Below are positions 43,474 to 52,888 of a stretch of 64,000 nucleotides of DNA, one piece after another; position 1 is the first letter of the stretch, and every line of letters begins with the position of its first letter. The translations under genes and the position numbers were made by a program. The notes under the pieces were generated by a model. The model saw nothing but the letters and a program-made list of their open reading frames with translations. It was not told where the DNA came from and did no database searches. Origin of the DNA: Bacillus sp. 03113 (lineage in GTDB: Bacteria; Bacillota; Bacilli; Bacillales; Cytobacillaceae); the NCBI RefSeq assembly GCF_006546985.1, contig NZ_VATK01000009.1, positions 1-64,000 on the forward strand, read 5' to 3'.

Positions 43474-43939
43474 CATGAAAATGAGTAGGTTGAAGCGGAA
43501 CTTCCATCGTTTCTTTTATTGTATCCATCACGATCGTTGTTTTTGTCCTTACAATTCCAGGAAGATTTTTGATTTCAAAGCTAATCACACGATCTAAGTC
43601 CTTTGTATTTTTACAGCGGATTTTTAATAGATAATCACCATCACCAGCGGTATGATGGCACTCCTGTATTTCACTGAGATTTTTTACTATTTCTAAGAAG
43701 GCTTCTCTATGCTGAGGTCGATCTAAAGTAACAGACACGAAAGCTGTGCATTCACATCCAACACTTTCTGTATCAATAAATGCTGTATACCCTTTTATCA
43801 CTCCTCGTTCGACTAAACGATTAACTCGCTCTGCAGTAGCTGGTGCTGACAACCCAATTTCAACAGCTAAATCAGCCCATCTCACTCTTGCGTTTTTCAT
43901 TAAAGCTTGTAAAATTTTGTGATCAAAAGTATCCAACAC
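43469..43939 (-). CDS. Lrp/AsnC-family transcriptional regulator
   Basis: A 156-residue regulator: N-terminal helix-turn-helix (DHKILQALMKNARVRWADLAVEIGLSAPATAERVNRL, 6-42) and a C-terminal RAM domain (about 65-140) with the ligand/oligomer stretch CHHTAGDGDYLLKIRC near 93-108. Family members sense amino acids. Start is GTG 43939 (five bases after AAGGTG) or the TTG next to it. The neighbouring minus-strand gene upstream is a GNAT enzyme; no amino-acid gene is adjacent, so its targets are unknown. The rich Cys content (C62, C64, C93) is slightly unusual. Confidence 0.85.
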   Translation of the reverse strand: MLDTFDHKILQALMKNARVRWADLAVEIGLSAPATAERVNRLVERGVIKGYTAFIDTESVGCECTAFVSVTLDRPQHREAFLEIVKNLSEIQECHHTAGDGDYLLKIRCKNTKDLDRVISFEIKNLPGIVRTKTTIVMDTIKETMEVPLQPTHFHE

Positions 43940-44033
43940 TCGTTCACCTTCAATTTTTTGACTTGTTCTTATTGTAATTTACTAAGAAAATGAATTCAAA
44001 TAGGAACCTATTTCATTCCATCATACTTTTCTT

Positions 44034-44888
44034 TCATTGATCATGGTTAAAAACAACAACATTTGTATCGATAACAGGGTCATACCCAATTTCCATATAA
44101 ATTTTATTCGACGTAGGATAATCAAGATCTGTAAAGAGACTCACAGTTTGATAGCCTTGCAGTAACATAAGCTGGCTTAAGGAAGATACACAGTTCGTGG
44201 CATAACCATTTTTCCGTTCTGCCATTGGAGTAAATACATAATTAATCGTTATATTTGTTTTTGTCGGTCTCGTAGCATTCGCCATTGACACAATACGTCC
44301 ATCTTTTTCCCAAGCATAAAGCCTTCCCTTTTCAAACGTGACTTTCGCAAGCAGCTTTGCTTCATTGATCGTTATCGGGAGATTTACTTCCTCGCAGAAT
44401 TGATAGAGCCAATCCCGAATAATGGACAGCTCTTCTTTGTTAATTTTCCGCAAATATCCTTGTGAATCCGCCGGCTTCTTCACATGCTTAAGCTTATAAA
44501 TCCTTTGTCTCATTTCAATCTTATAATGAACTTGCTTGATGTGCGAAAGCTGTTCTGCTAATTTCATAACCAGGCTTTTCTCGCCAATAAAACCGGGTAG
44601 CTCACATAAGACTTTACTCATTTTAACAGCGACCATCTCAATCTCACTATCAGAAAGAGGATCCATTTGAGCGAAAAGAATTTTTTTCATTGGATCCGTT
44701 TGCAGAAAAACAAGCTTGATCTGATGATCAAACCTACTGACAGCCATTACAACTGGCAAAGGGCTTTCTTCGTCAATATTTTGCAGCAAACCTAGCAATA
44801 AACTATTCTTGATTTCATCCTTTTCCAATATAGGAATTACATCATTCTTAAATGGTTGTAGATGATCATATTGAATAAAGCTTAGCAT
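44034..44888 (-). CDS. GNAT-family N-acetyltransferase
   Basis: A 284-residue protein with an N-terminal domain of about 130 residues and a C-terminal GNAT domain. The acetyl-CoA region is FTPMAERKNGYATNCVSSLSQLML near 222-245 and the final strand is SLFTDLDYPTSNKIYMEIGYDPVID. The layout matches the two-domain family of Firmicute GNAT enzymes with unknown substrates. ATG 44888 has GGAGG nine bases upstream. No neighbour suggests a pathway. Confidence 0.75.
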   Translation of the reverse strand: MLSFIQYDHLQPFKNDVIPILEKDEIKNSLLLGLLQNIDEESPLPVVMAVSRFDHQIKLVFLQTDPMKKILFAQMDPLSDSEIEMVAVKMSKVLCELPGFIGEKSLVMKLAEQLSHIKQVHYKIEMRQRIYKLKHVKKPADSQGYLRKINKEELSIIRDWLYQFCEEVNLPITINEAKLLAKVTFEKGRLYAWEKDGRIVSMANATRPTKTNITINYVFTPMAERKNGYATNCVSSLSQLMLLQGYQTVSLFTDLDYPTSNKIYMEIGYDPVIDTNVVVFNHDQ

Positions 44889-45036
44889 TCTTTAAGTCCT
44901 CCTGCTTGAATTAAACATAGAAACAGAAACTAATCTTATTTAAGATAAGGAAATTTTTCCACTTTAACCATAGTATACATTAAAACAACTGTTCATTTTA
45001 TCATTATATTTTTTTACGACATCTCTTTGAAACTCT

Positions 45037-46743
45037 TTAATTTAACCGATAAAGATAAATCCTCCAATAAGAGGTCTTTGATTGAAAGACTTTTTCTAAA
45101 ACTAAATGATTCTCTTGCGCATTTTCGATCGGTACAGCTGAAAAGATATAAGTACCTCCCATACTTTTTAGTTGATTCGTGTTAAGCTGTAAGTGGTTTA
45201 TTTTTTTTGTTGAATGCTTGGAATACATATAATTTTTTCCTAATTCATTTACAAAAACATAGCACCTTCCACCCCATTCATCAAAATATTTCTCTAATTT
45301 TTCATTTTTGTCCAGCTCTGGGGCAATGATTTTACGAAATTGATGCTTATAAGCAAGCGGATAAAAATTACTATATGTATCCAACGTATAAAAACCATTG
45401 TACTGCGCAATATTTGGATGAATGCCAATACTAATAACTCGATATTGATCGACAGGCATGTCAATATAACTTTTTATTTCCTCAAATTCCTTTTTAGCGA
45501 AATATTCTCGATAAGAAGGCTGGTTATGATAAGCAACCTGCTCATTAAAGGGGATAAGAACGCATATTTGTGCAATAAGAAAAAAGATAACAACTCTCTT
45601 TCCTCTTTTTCCGCTACTCCATAACAATTTTAATGATAGGGCAAATAAAACATAAATAACAACAGGTCTTAAATAATGAAAGCGTGCAAAATTAAACGAG
45701 GTTAATAGAGTAGATTTTTCCTTTAATGGCTGCCATCCTTTATAGAACCAGAATGCGTACCATAATGATAAAAGCACATTCAATAGATGCAGCCCTATAA
45801 ATAACTTTTCCTTTTTCCAGCTTCTATTTTTTAAAACAATCCATAAACCGTACAAAGACAAAGGAAGAATGATCACAAATGATACTGTCATATCTTGATT
45901 ATGACTTAATACATAGTTTTTAAGAGCTAGTTTAAGTGTTTGTAAAAGATCCAGCTTTGATTCATAAAATTCGGATCGATTTGTTTGTACACCTGGAATA
46001 AGCATGGAAGCTACCAACCGATAGTCAATGGCTAAATATAAAATCGTCATATACCCAAGTGCAATAAGCATCCTAATATTCCATTTTTTTGTTCGAATCA
46101 AATCCACTAGCCACCAGACACCAAGCGCTGCTAAAAAAAAGAAAAAACCTAGGACAAAGGTGGATAGAAAGGGAAGGCAAGTTAAAACCATTACGTTTTT
46201 CCAAGTCTTTTCACCCTGTCTAATATTTAAAAATGCCCATAAGGCAATGGGCATACCGAGTATACTAAGCATTCCTGATGGCCAATACGGAGTAAGTGAA
46301 AACGTTAACGAGACTCCAATTGTAAGGATGGAAACGTCATCCTTCTTTATCACATGCTTTTTCAAAAGCAAGTACATGCCTACAAATGCTACCACTCTTG
46401 TTATAAGCTGACATAGTCCGTAGGCAAACATCGGTGGAAAAATACTAAACAACACAACCATTCCGTAAAACTGCGAATAAAAGGAGTCCCTTGATAGCCC
46501 TCCATTCATGACTTGCTTAATCGGCGCTTGAAGCGGCCCAAATAGCTGGCCGCTTTCCTTTAATACCTTATACCATCCCAAATTTGAGTCAAGGTTATCT
46601 TGGACCCTAACATGAGCATTTTCCCCAAGGATAAAATAAGGGGCTACCCATCCAATAATGATGAACAACGCCCCTCCAATCAACATACTTCTTTTATTCT
46701 GTTTTTTTATCTTCGCAATCCTTCTTATCATAAAATCTATCAT
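45037..46743 (-). CDS. ykoS: YkoS-like polytopic membrane protein (DUF6044)
   Basis: A 568-residue membrane protein with about eleven segments in the first 400 residues and an outer-face domain after that (about 405-568, FEEIKSYIDMPVDQYRVISIGIHPNIAQYNG). An acidic loop, GENAHVRVQDNLDSNLGW near 38-55, follows the first segment. This is the usual site of catalytic acids in GT-C glycosyltransferases such as YfhO. It is downstream of a YkoT-like polyprenyl glycosyltransferase, 65 bases apart, as in B. subtilis ykoST. Probable role: transferring a lipid-linked sugar to a cell-surface polymer. Confidence 0.75.
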   Translation of the reverse strand: MIDFMIRRIAKIKKQNKRSMLIGGALFIIIGWVAPYFILGENAHVRVQDNLDSNLGWYKVLKESGQLFGPLQAPIKQVMNGGLSRDSFYSQFYGMVVLFSIFPPMFAYGLCQLITRVVAFVGMYLLLKKHVIKKDDVSILTIGVSLTFSLTPYWPSGMLSILGMPIALWAFLNIRQGEKTWKNVMVLTCLPFLSTFVLGFFFFLAALGVWWLVDLIRTKKWNIRMLIALGYMTILYLAIDYRLVASMLIPGVQTNRSEFYESKLDLLQTLKLALKNYVLSHNQDMTVSFVIILPLSLYGLWIVLKNRSWKKEKLFIGLHLLNVLLSLWYAFWFYKGWQPLKEKSTLLTSFNFARFHYLRPVVIYVLFALSLKLLWSSGKRGKRVVIFFLIAQICVLIPFNEQVAYHNQPSYREYFAKKEFEEIKSYIDMPVDQYRVISIGIHPNIAQYNGFYTLDTYSNFYPLAYKHQFRKIIAPELDKNEKLEKYFDEWGGRCYVFVNELGKNYMYSKHSTKKINHLQLNTNQLKSMGGTYIFSAVPIENAQENHLVLEKVFQSKTSYWRIYLYRLN

Positions 46744-46808
46744 TATTAGCTTACCTTAGCTTTCTTTATTTTCTTTCTATTGCCATGTCCCAATTCAAAA
46801 CTGAACGC

Positions 46809-47801
46809 TTATACATGCACCTTAGAAATTGCTCTTGCCCTTTCTTCTACTTTTAGATTCATCGTTTCTTCAATGATATAACGAGGTCTCCGCTTTACCT
46901 CTTCATAGATTTTTCCTATATATTCTCCAATGAGACCAATACTTAAGAGGAGCAATCCTCCAATAAACCAAAGAGAAATCATCATGGACGCCCACCCTGA
47001 CTCAGTATGCCCAAGCATTTTTTCAAGGAGGACATACCCTCCAGCTATTACACTGATAAAGGAAGCAATAAAACCAAACATCGTAATAAGGCGAATTGGT
47101 TTTACACTAAAAGATGTAATGCCATCAAGGGCAAAAGCCAACATTTTTGCTAATGGATATTTTGATTCACCCGCTGCTCTTTCTTTACGGTCATAATAAA
47201 CCTTAGTAGTTTTAAATCCAACTAATGGAACAATACCACGGAGAAAAAGATTCGTTTCCTTGAATCTCATCATTTCATTAATCGAACGCTTACTCATAAG
47301 TCGATAATCAGCATGATTATAAATAATGGGGATACCTAATTTTTTCATCATTTGATAGAATCCTAATGCTGTTGTTCTTTTTAAAAAAGTATCCGTCTCT
47401 CTTTTTTTCCTCACTCCGTAAACAACTTCATATCCTTCAAGATATTTAGCAATAAAATCATGGATAATCGTTACATCATCCTGTAAATCGGCATCTACGG
47501 AAATGATACAATCTGCAAATTTTGAAGCTTCTTCTAATCCAGATAACAATGCTTTTTGATGGCCAAAATTACGAGATAGCTTTAAGCCACTCACTGCCAC
47601 ATCATAACGGCAAGCCTCGACAATTTTATCCCACGTATGATCATGACTACCATCGTCCACAAAAAGCAATTGACTTCGTGGATCAATCAATCTTTCACTA
47701 ATTAACGATTGAAGTACTTTTTTCAATTGTAAATAGGTAAGCGAAAAAACCTCTTCCTCGTTATAACAAGGAATAACAATAGAGACGATCGGCTGTTTCA
47801 T
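46809..47801 (-). CDS. ykoT: YkoT-like polyprenyl-phosphate glycosyltransferase (GT2)
   Basis: A 330-residue GT2 enzyme. The catalytic domain opens with IVSIVIPCYNEEEVF, carries the LLFVDDGSHDHTW block near 47-59 and SVDADLQDD near 99-107. Two C-terminal membrane segments (about 235-300) follow, as in CsbB, GtrB and YkoT. These enzymes load a sugar onto undecaprenyl phosphate on the inner face. A flippase (GtcA type) is expected, but none lies here. It is first in an operon with the YkoS-like gene, which would use the flipped lipid sugar. Confidence 0.87.
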   Translation of the reverse strand: MKQPIVSIVIPCYNEEEVFSLTYLQLKKVLQSLISERLIDPRSQLLFVDDGSHDHTWDKIVEACRYDVAVSGLKLSRNFGHQKALLSGLEEASKFADCIISVDADLQDDVTIIHDFIAKYLEGYEVVYGVRKKRETDTFLKRTTALGFYQMMKKLGIPIIYNHADYRLMSKRSINEMMRFKETNLFLRGIVPLVGFKTTKVYYDRKERAAGESKYPLAKMLAFALDGITSFSVKPIRLITMFGFIASFISVIAGGYVLLEKMLGHTESGWASMMISLWFIGGLLLLSIGLIGEYIGKIYEEVKRRPRYIIEETMNLKVEERARAISKVHV

Positions 47802-47910
47802 AATGCTCCTCTTTTCTATAAAGGCTTATATCTTATATTGACTCTCTATGATTAAAAAAGGTTCATATTTTTGTAAAGAAAATATTAAAAAATTCCTTAA
47901 TTTAGAAAAA

Positions 47911-47960
47911 GCCAAAAGCACTGAGCCCTCCTAGAATCGATATCTAAAAACGCTCAGTGC
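47911..47960 (-). terminator. Intrinsic terminator after the nitroreductase gene
   Basis: GCACTGAGC pairs with GCTCAGTGC around a 25-base loop, followed on the minus strand by TTTTGGCTTTTT. Confidence 0.65.
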
Positions 47961-47985
47961 CTTATTCTTTTTTGTTTTTATTCAT

Positions 47986-48561
47986 CTAAATCGTGTCAAT
48001 CCAGGTGGTCACCTCATCTAATGGCTTCCTCTTTCCCTTAAGCTGTTTCATATTCGGATATCCAAGATAAATAAAGCCAACTACCTCTCCATCCTCTGGC
48101 AAGTTAAATAAAGAGCTTACTTCAGGAGCATAGCAAACATCGCCAGTTCTCCAAACTGCTCCTAATCCTAGGGCATGAGCAGCTAGAAGGATGTTTTGAC
48201 AAGCTGCATGAACCGCAGCATACTCTTCTTGTACAAAGACTTTATTATTTTTGGTTGGTTGAACAGCAGCAACAATGACAACAGGCGCCCTTAACGGTTT
48301 GTTTTTTTCTTTATCTATCACTTTTTGACTTTCTTCACTGTCTGGATCGTGCAGGCTCTTAATTTTAATAGAAGCAAGTGTTTCACCAAGCTTTTTTCGT
48401 CCATCTCCAGTTAAAACAAAAAATCTCCAAGGCTCCGTTCGATGATGATTTGGCGCCCATGTACCTGCTTCAAGGATCTTTTCAATTAGCTCTTTTGGGA
48501 CAGGATTTTGTTGTACGACTCCAATACTTCTTCTTGTTTTTATTGCATCAAACAGATCCAA
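47986..48561 (-). CDS. Nitroreductase-family FMN oxidoreductase
   Basis: A 191-residue single-domain nitroreductase. FMN phosphate-binding KTRRSIG is at 8-14, AGTWAPNHHRTEPWRFFVL near 32-50, and VWRTGDVCYAPEV near 135-147. The C-terminal GFIYLGYP is conserved. The short YdjA-like form acts on nitro- and quinone-type compounds in vitro; the natural substrate is unknown. It stands between a terminator and an F2 repeat, so it is probably transcribed alone. Confidence 0.87.
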   Translation of the reverse strand: MDLFDAIKTRRSIGVVQQNPVPKELIEKILEAGTWAPNHHRTEPWRFFVLTGDGRKKLGETLASIKIKSLHDPDSEESQKVIDKEKNKPLRAPVVIVAAVQPTKNNKVFVQEEYAAVHAACQNILLAAHALGLGAVWRTGDVCYAPEVSSLFNLPEDGEVVGFIYLGYPNMKQLKGKRKPLDEVTTWIDTI

Positions 48562-48661
48562 TTTTTCACCTTCTTCTATTAAATAAATAAGAAACTTAAC
48601 CTTATTTTATACCTTTGAGAAAACAATGGTCATCTTAAACGATTCTTTTCTAAAAGGTATC

Positions 48662-48832
48662 AATTTTTATCCCGCATTAACGGTCAGTAAGCCCCCCCCA
48701 CCTCAAGGTTATGGGTGTAAACGAGAAATCCTAGGTGAGGGATGAAGCAGACAAAAGCGTAACGTCCTGTCGCATTATCTGCTTCCTTTACGTTTGCCCC
48801 CCTCACTAATTGAAGTTTTACTTTATAGTAGT
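48662..48832. repeat. F2 dispersed repeat (copy E, reversed)
   Basis: TTTATCCCGCATTAACGGTCAGTAAGCCCCCC, ACCTCAAGGTTATGGGTGTAAACGAGAAATCC, TAGGTGAGGGATGAAGCAGACAAAAGCG..CGCATTATCTGCTTCC, then CCCCTCACTAATTGAAGTTTTACTTTAT. It fills most of the gap between the SDR and nitroreductase genes. Confidence 0.8.
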
Positions 48833-48905
48833 GTATGATGCTAACTTTACTTTTCTTCCTTATATTTATTAAGAATCTAGATTTGATATTTGTGTGATAC
48901 TCGTT

Positions 48906-49655
48906 CTATTCCTCGTAAATCATTTTTTTCGTCATTCCTCCATCAATCACAAGGTTGATTCCATTTATAAATTCATTTTCTTCAGTTGTTAAATAAAGGC
49001 ATGCTCTTGCAATATCGCTCGGTTTTCCAACTCGTTTTGACAAGTGCTGCTCATGATCAATAGCTCTTAATTCTGAATAATTTCCTGTTTCAATCCATCC
49101 TGGAGAAATGGAATTAACTGTGATTTTGTTATTGCTAAATGAGGCTGCTAAAGCATGAGTTAATGCTACTATGCCGCCTTTTGAAGCAGCATACGATTCT
49201 GTCTGTTGTTCAGACATAAGGGCACGAGTGGATGCAATATTAACAATGGCACCGCCTTTTTCGTTTTTCCGAATGTATTTTGCGGCTTCACGGGAACAAA
49301 GGAAGATACTTCTTAAATTAGTGTTTATAACATCATCCCACTCTTCTAGCGTTAATTCATAAGGTGATTTTCTTATCATTTTCCCGACATTATTAATTAA
49401 AATATCGATTGTGCCATAATACTGTTTCGTTTTCTCCATTAAACGAATGATGTCATCTTCGTTTCTAATATCTGTTTTTATAAACACGACTTCGTTACTT
49501 TGTTCTTTGAGTTGTGTGGCTATAGCATTTCCTGCTTTTTCATCAATATCGGCCAGTACAACCTTTGCTCCTTTTTCAGCATAAGCAATTGCGATAGCTT
49601 GGCCAATTCCGTTGGCAGCACCTGTAACAATGACCGTCTTTTTTATAAAAGACAT
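48906..49655 (-). CDS. SDR-family oxidoreductase
   Basis: A 249-residue short-chain dehydrogenase. The cofactor motif is TGAANGIGQAIA near 11-22, followed by ADIDEK, which suggests NAD(H) preference by the acidic residue after the second strand. Then come NNVGK, the catalytic Ser in NIASTRA, and YAASK with Tyr/Lys near 155-159. The end NGINLVIDGGMTKKM is typical of the FabG-like or glucose-dehydrogenase-like group. AAAGGAG lies upstream. Substrate not predictable. Confidence 0.87.
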   Translation of the reverse strand: MSFIKKTVIVTGAANGIGQAIAIAYAEKGAKVVLADIDEKAGNAIATQLKEQSNEVVFIKTDIRNEDDIIRLMEKTKQYYGTIDILINNVGKMIRKSPYELTLEEWDDVINTNLRSIFLCSREAAKYIRKNEKGGAIVNIASTRALMSEQQTESYAASKGGIVALTHALAASFSNNKITVNSISPGWIETGNYSELRAIDHEQHLSKRVGKPSDIARACLYLTTEENEFINGINLVIDGGMTKKMIYEE

Positions 49656-49721
49656 AGGAGTGCTCCTTTCTTTGTCTTTTTGACCTAGAAAAGTAAATTA
49701 AATTTGGTTGTTATCCCAAGT

Positions 49722-50702
49722 TTAATAAAAATCCTTTTTAGTAAAAACAAAAAACGAAGTAAATAACCCAGCAAGCCCCCATATGGCTAATACCGTCATT
49801 GAAAAACTAAGTGTCATTCCGTTGATTGGGGGTGCTGCTCCACTAATAAAATTCGTTAATTTCAAATTCACCATAAATAAATATTTAGCCGATTCCCAGG
49901 ATGACACCATATTTGCTAAGATTGCCCCGGAAATAAGACTAGCAAGCATAATGCCCATTACGGCCGCTGTACTTCTCAATAAAACGGATAGCATAAAGGT
50001 CAAGGTACCTATAATAAGAGAGACAAACCAGGCAAGTCCAAAATCCATTAAAATGTATTGCCATAGCGGGATTAAATGAACAGCTGCAGTATTCAAATCC
50101 TCCCCTTGAACTGAAAATCCAGTTAATAATGGCATTGTCCAGCCGCCATACCCAAACACCAAACCAGACATCGCATAAGATAACAGTCCAATCGAAAACA
50201 AAATGAAGGAGATGGAAAGAATCAAAGTGATGTATTTACTTAATAAAATCCTCCAACGATTAACTGGTCTAGTAAGTAAAAGCTTGATCGTCCCTGCACT
50301 TGATTCAGATGAAACAAGATCTGAAGCCATAACCATCACCATTAATGGCAGCAGTAAATCGATCGAGCTTTCAACAAAAATCCTCATAAAGGTTGGCGCT
50401 CCTGGTGATGTAGGATTTATATTATGATCAAGATAGTATTGCTGCTGTTGAATTTCGATTTGTAAATACTTCCTCCAGTCATCGGAAATTCTGCTAGATG
50501 TTAATCGATTTTGCATATCGATAATTCCTTGCTGAACTTGAGTACGCCAATCTGCTGTGCCTACTTTTTCTTCTATCGATTTTGCTTGTTTATATTGAGC
50601 ATATGTAAATAGGGGTACAAGCACTGCAATGATCAAGATAATGACATATAATCTCTTTTTTTGGACAAGCTTAATCATTTCATTATGAACCAAATTAATC
50701 AA
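49722..50702 (-). CDS. yhcI: ABC-2 type permease (YhcI-like)
   Basis: A 326-residue permease with six membrane segments. A first segment near 20-35 is followed by a large extracellular loop (about 40-125), and then five segments. SSESSAGTIKLLLTRPVNRWRILLSKY near 131-157 is the coupling region shared by ABC-2 permeases. It overlaps the ATPase gene by eight bases. Relatives export peptides, antibiotics or lipids; role here unknown. Confidence 0.82.
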   Translation of the reverse strand: MINLVHNEMIKLVQKKRLYVIILIIAVLVPLFTYAQYKQAKSIEEKVGTADWRTQVQQGIIDMQNRLTSSRISDDWRKYLQIEIQQQQYYLDHNINPTSPGAPTFMRIFVESSIDLLLPLMVMVMASDLVSSESSAGTIKLLLTRPVNRWRILLSKYITLILSISFILFSIGLLSYAMSGLVFGYGGWTMPLLTGFSVQGEDLNTAAVHLIPLWQYILMDFGLAWFVSLIIGTLTFMLSVLLRSTAAVMGIMLASLISGAILANMVSSWESAKYLFMVNLKLTNFISGAAPPINGMTLSFSMTVLAIWGLAGLFTSFFVFTKKDFY

Positions 50703-51612
50703 TGACCTCGCCTCCCGTTAATTCGATAAATAAATCCTCGAGTGTTGGAAGCTTGATTTCCATTCCTTTCACCTTAATGCCAGCCTTTACTAGCTTTTCA
50801 TTCCATTCAGAAATTTTTTCATCTTTATATGGAGTTAATAAGATGCCATCCTCTTTTTCAAACACAGCGGTTTCTTCTGCTAAAATTTCTTTCCCTTCCT
50901 GTAAAGGCTCCACCTTCCAAGCAACACGCTCTTTTTCACCAAGAAGATGCTCAACAGAATCGATACGAATAATTTCTCCTTTTAAAATAAACGCGACACG
51001 ATCACACATGAGTTGAATTTCACTTAGTAAATGAGAAGAAACGAGAACGCTCATCCCTTCTTCCTTTGCCAAAAATCGAATAAACTCTCTCATTTCTCTT
51101 ATCCCAGCTGGATCAAGTCCATTAGTAGGCTCATCCAAAATTAATAGCTTTGGTTTACCGATAAGAGCTTGTGCAATTCCAAGACGCTGCCGCATACCAA
51201 GGGAATACGTACTGACACGATCATGAATACGATTTTGGAGTCCGATTAGCTCAACTACTTCAATAATGCGATTTTCAGTTATTCCAGATACCATACGAGC
51301 AAACTGCTGAAGATTCTCCCAGCCTGTCAAATACGAATAAAGCTCGGGATTTTCAACAATACAACCAAGATTTTTGATTGCCTCTTTAAATTGCGTCTTT
51401 AACCTCTTGCCGCAAATAAAAATATCGCCCGATGTTGGTTTGATAAGACCTGTCAGCATCCGAATCGTTGTTGTCTTCCCAGCTCCATTCGGCCCTAAAA
51501 ATCCAAAAACCTCTCCTTCTTTAATTTGCATTGAAATATCCTTAATGATAACTTTTTTTCCTATCTTTTTCGTTAAATGCTGCACTCGAAGCGGAAACTC
51601 ATTTATTGTCAT
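50695..51612 (-). CDS. yhcH: ABC transporter ATPase (YhcH-like)
   Basis: A 305-residue ATPase of the ABC-2 drug/antibiotic group. It has Walker A GPNGAGKTTT near 40-49, Q-loop in VENPELYSYLTGWENL, signature YSLGMRQRLGIAQAL, Walker B LLILDEPTNGLDP and H-loop VSSHLL. A C-terminal extension of about 80 residues is typical. It overlaps the GDSL hydrolase gene by 14 bases and the permease by eight, so the three genes form a tight operon. Length equals B. subtilis YhcH as I recall it. Confidence 0.87.
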   Translation of the reverse strand: MTINEFPLRVQHLTKKIGKKVIIKDISMQIKEGEVFGFLGPNGAGKTTTIRMLTGLIKPTSGDIFICGKRLKTQFKEAIKNLGCIVENPELYSYLTGWENLQQFARMVSGITENRIIEVVELIGLQNRIHDRVSTYSLGMRQRLGIAQALIGKPKLLILDEPTNGLDPAGIREMREFIRFLAKEEGMSVLVSSHLLSEIQLMCDRVAFILKGEIIRIDSVEHLLGEKERVAWKVEPLQEGKEILAEETAVFEKEDGILLTPYKDEKISEWNEKLVKAGIKVKGMEIKLPTLEDLFIELTGGEVID

Positions 51613-52408
51613 TTGTTTGTCCCTCCTTTTGAAACGTTAATAGAGAGGCTGCTCGTTCCGCAATCAGCTTATAGCCTTCTTGATTTGGGTGAAAATGATC
51701 ATTATAAAGGTAATCATTGACATTTAATTGAAATAAATCAAAGGTAGGTACATATACGATCTTCTTGAAGGATGCTGCTACTTCAGCAGAATCATTATTC
51801 CAGGAACGAACGATTTGAGAAGTTTGTTCAGGGTTGTCTAACTCAATAAAAGGATTGTATAAGCCGATATGAAAAACAGTCGCATCTGGATTCAATTGAC
51901 GAATGGTTGTAAAAACCTCATTTATATTTTGTAAATAGGTCGATTCTGATTTCTTTGTTTCACTTTCGGACAAGTTTACAATCGCTTCTCCGCCTCGAAA
52001 TAAATCATTCCCGCCAATCGTAAGAAGGATGACATTAGCCTGCTTTACTTGTCTTTGAATTTCTGGCTGCTTCATTTGCTCTACAAGCTGTGTAGATGTT
52101 TGTCCTTTAATAGCCGTGTTCGTCACATGGATAGTTTGCTTTGTTTTCGCTTTTAGCTCATCTACCAAAACACCTACATACCCTTTACCAGATTCATCAC
52201 CCGTCCCTCTCGTTAATGAATCTCCTAAGGCTAAAATTTGATAGGCTTCTTGATTATCCTCCTCATCATTTGTTGATTTAACCGTAACAACTTCCTTTGT
52301 GTTACCTTGAGTAAACTGATCTTTCATTGTCCAAAACAATCCACAAACCCATAATATTGTAAAAACAACAGAGAAAATTGTGATGATTTTAACAGAAATA
52401 GCTTTCAC
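51599..52408 (-). CDS. Membrane-anchored SGNH/GDSL hydrolase
   Basis: A 269-residue hydrolase with one N-terminal membrane segment (about 6-27), so the catalytic domain is outside. SGNH blocks are: ALGDSLTRGTG near 60 (Ser), the Gly in AIKGQTS, TIGGNDLF near 132 (Asn), and DHFHPNQEGY near 240 (Asp/His). Relatives (YpmR type) are lipases or esterases of low substrate specificity. It is first in an operon with an ABC-2 exporter, suggesting work on an exported or envelope molecule. Confidence 0.83.
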   Translation of the reverse strand: MKAISVKIITIFSVVFTILWVCGLFWTMKDQFTQGNTKEVVTVKSTNDEEDNQEAYQILALGDSLTRGTGDESGKGYVGVLVDELKAKTKQTIHVTNTAIKGQTSTQLVEQMKQPEIQRQVKQANVILLTIGGNDLFRGGEAIVNLSESETKKSESTYLQNINEVFTTIRQLNPDATVFHIGLYNPFIELDNPEQTSQIVRSWNNDSAEVAASFKKIVYVPTFDLFQLNVNDYLYNDHFHPNQEGYKLIAERAASLLTFQKEGQTNDNK

Positions 52409-52423
52409 ATAACCATCCTTTCA

Positions 52424-52563
52424 TAGAAAAGCGTAGGCGTCTTGTTCAGCCCCGACAAGCATAAGACGCTTCTGAATAGAAGGTGTTCTTTGCCTTCAAT
52501 TCAGAAATGGCTTATGACCTCGAGGGGCTAGACAAATTAGAAAAGCGTAAGCGCCCTGTTCAT
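52424..52563. repeat. F1 dispersed repeat (copy g) plus a truncated second unit
   Basis: GAAAAGCGTAGGCGTCTTGTTCAGCCCCGACAAGCATAAGACG, an inverted centre TTCTGAATAGAAGG..CCTTCAATTCAGAA, then GACCTCGAGGGGCTAGACA. A new start GAAAAGCGTAAGCGCC follows and is cut after about 25 bases. The remainder of the gap to 52888 is AT-rich and shows no gene. Confidence 0.72.
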
Positions 52564-52888
52564 GTATTCTATTAACCTTCATTGTAAATATATTTCGAAA
52601 AATATGGAAATGAAAAAGCCTGTTTTGAATATTTTAATCTAATGAGAAAGCCACTCCATTTAGTAGATTAGTTAAACCTCCTTTTCTTTGTAGTGTAAAT
52701 GAACATTTTTTAAGTTTTTCTTTTCAATTCTTGCTCTTTCATTTTTTATCCAGTTCATCCTTCATTCATATGGTAAGATTGTCTTAGTTGAGAGAATGCT
52801 ATATTGCAACTTACGAATCAAACATCAGTGGGAAGTTTTTTTGAGATGTTACAAGATTATTTGAATCTTTTTCAAAGGAGTAAAACTT

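Noticed and set aside
44034-47801. A genomic island or prophage
   Set aside because: No integrase, no phage genes, no tRNA and no visible change in base composition; genes are ordinary accessory genes.
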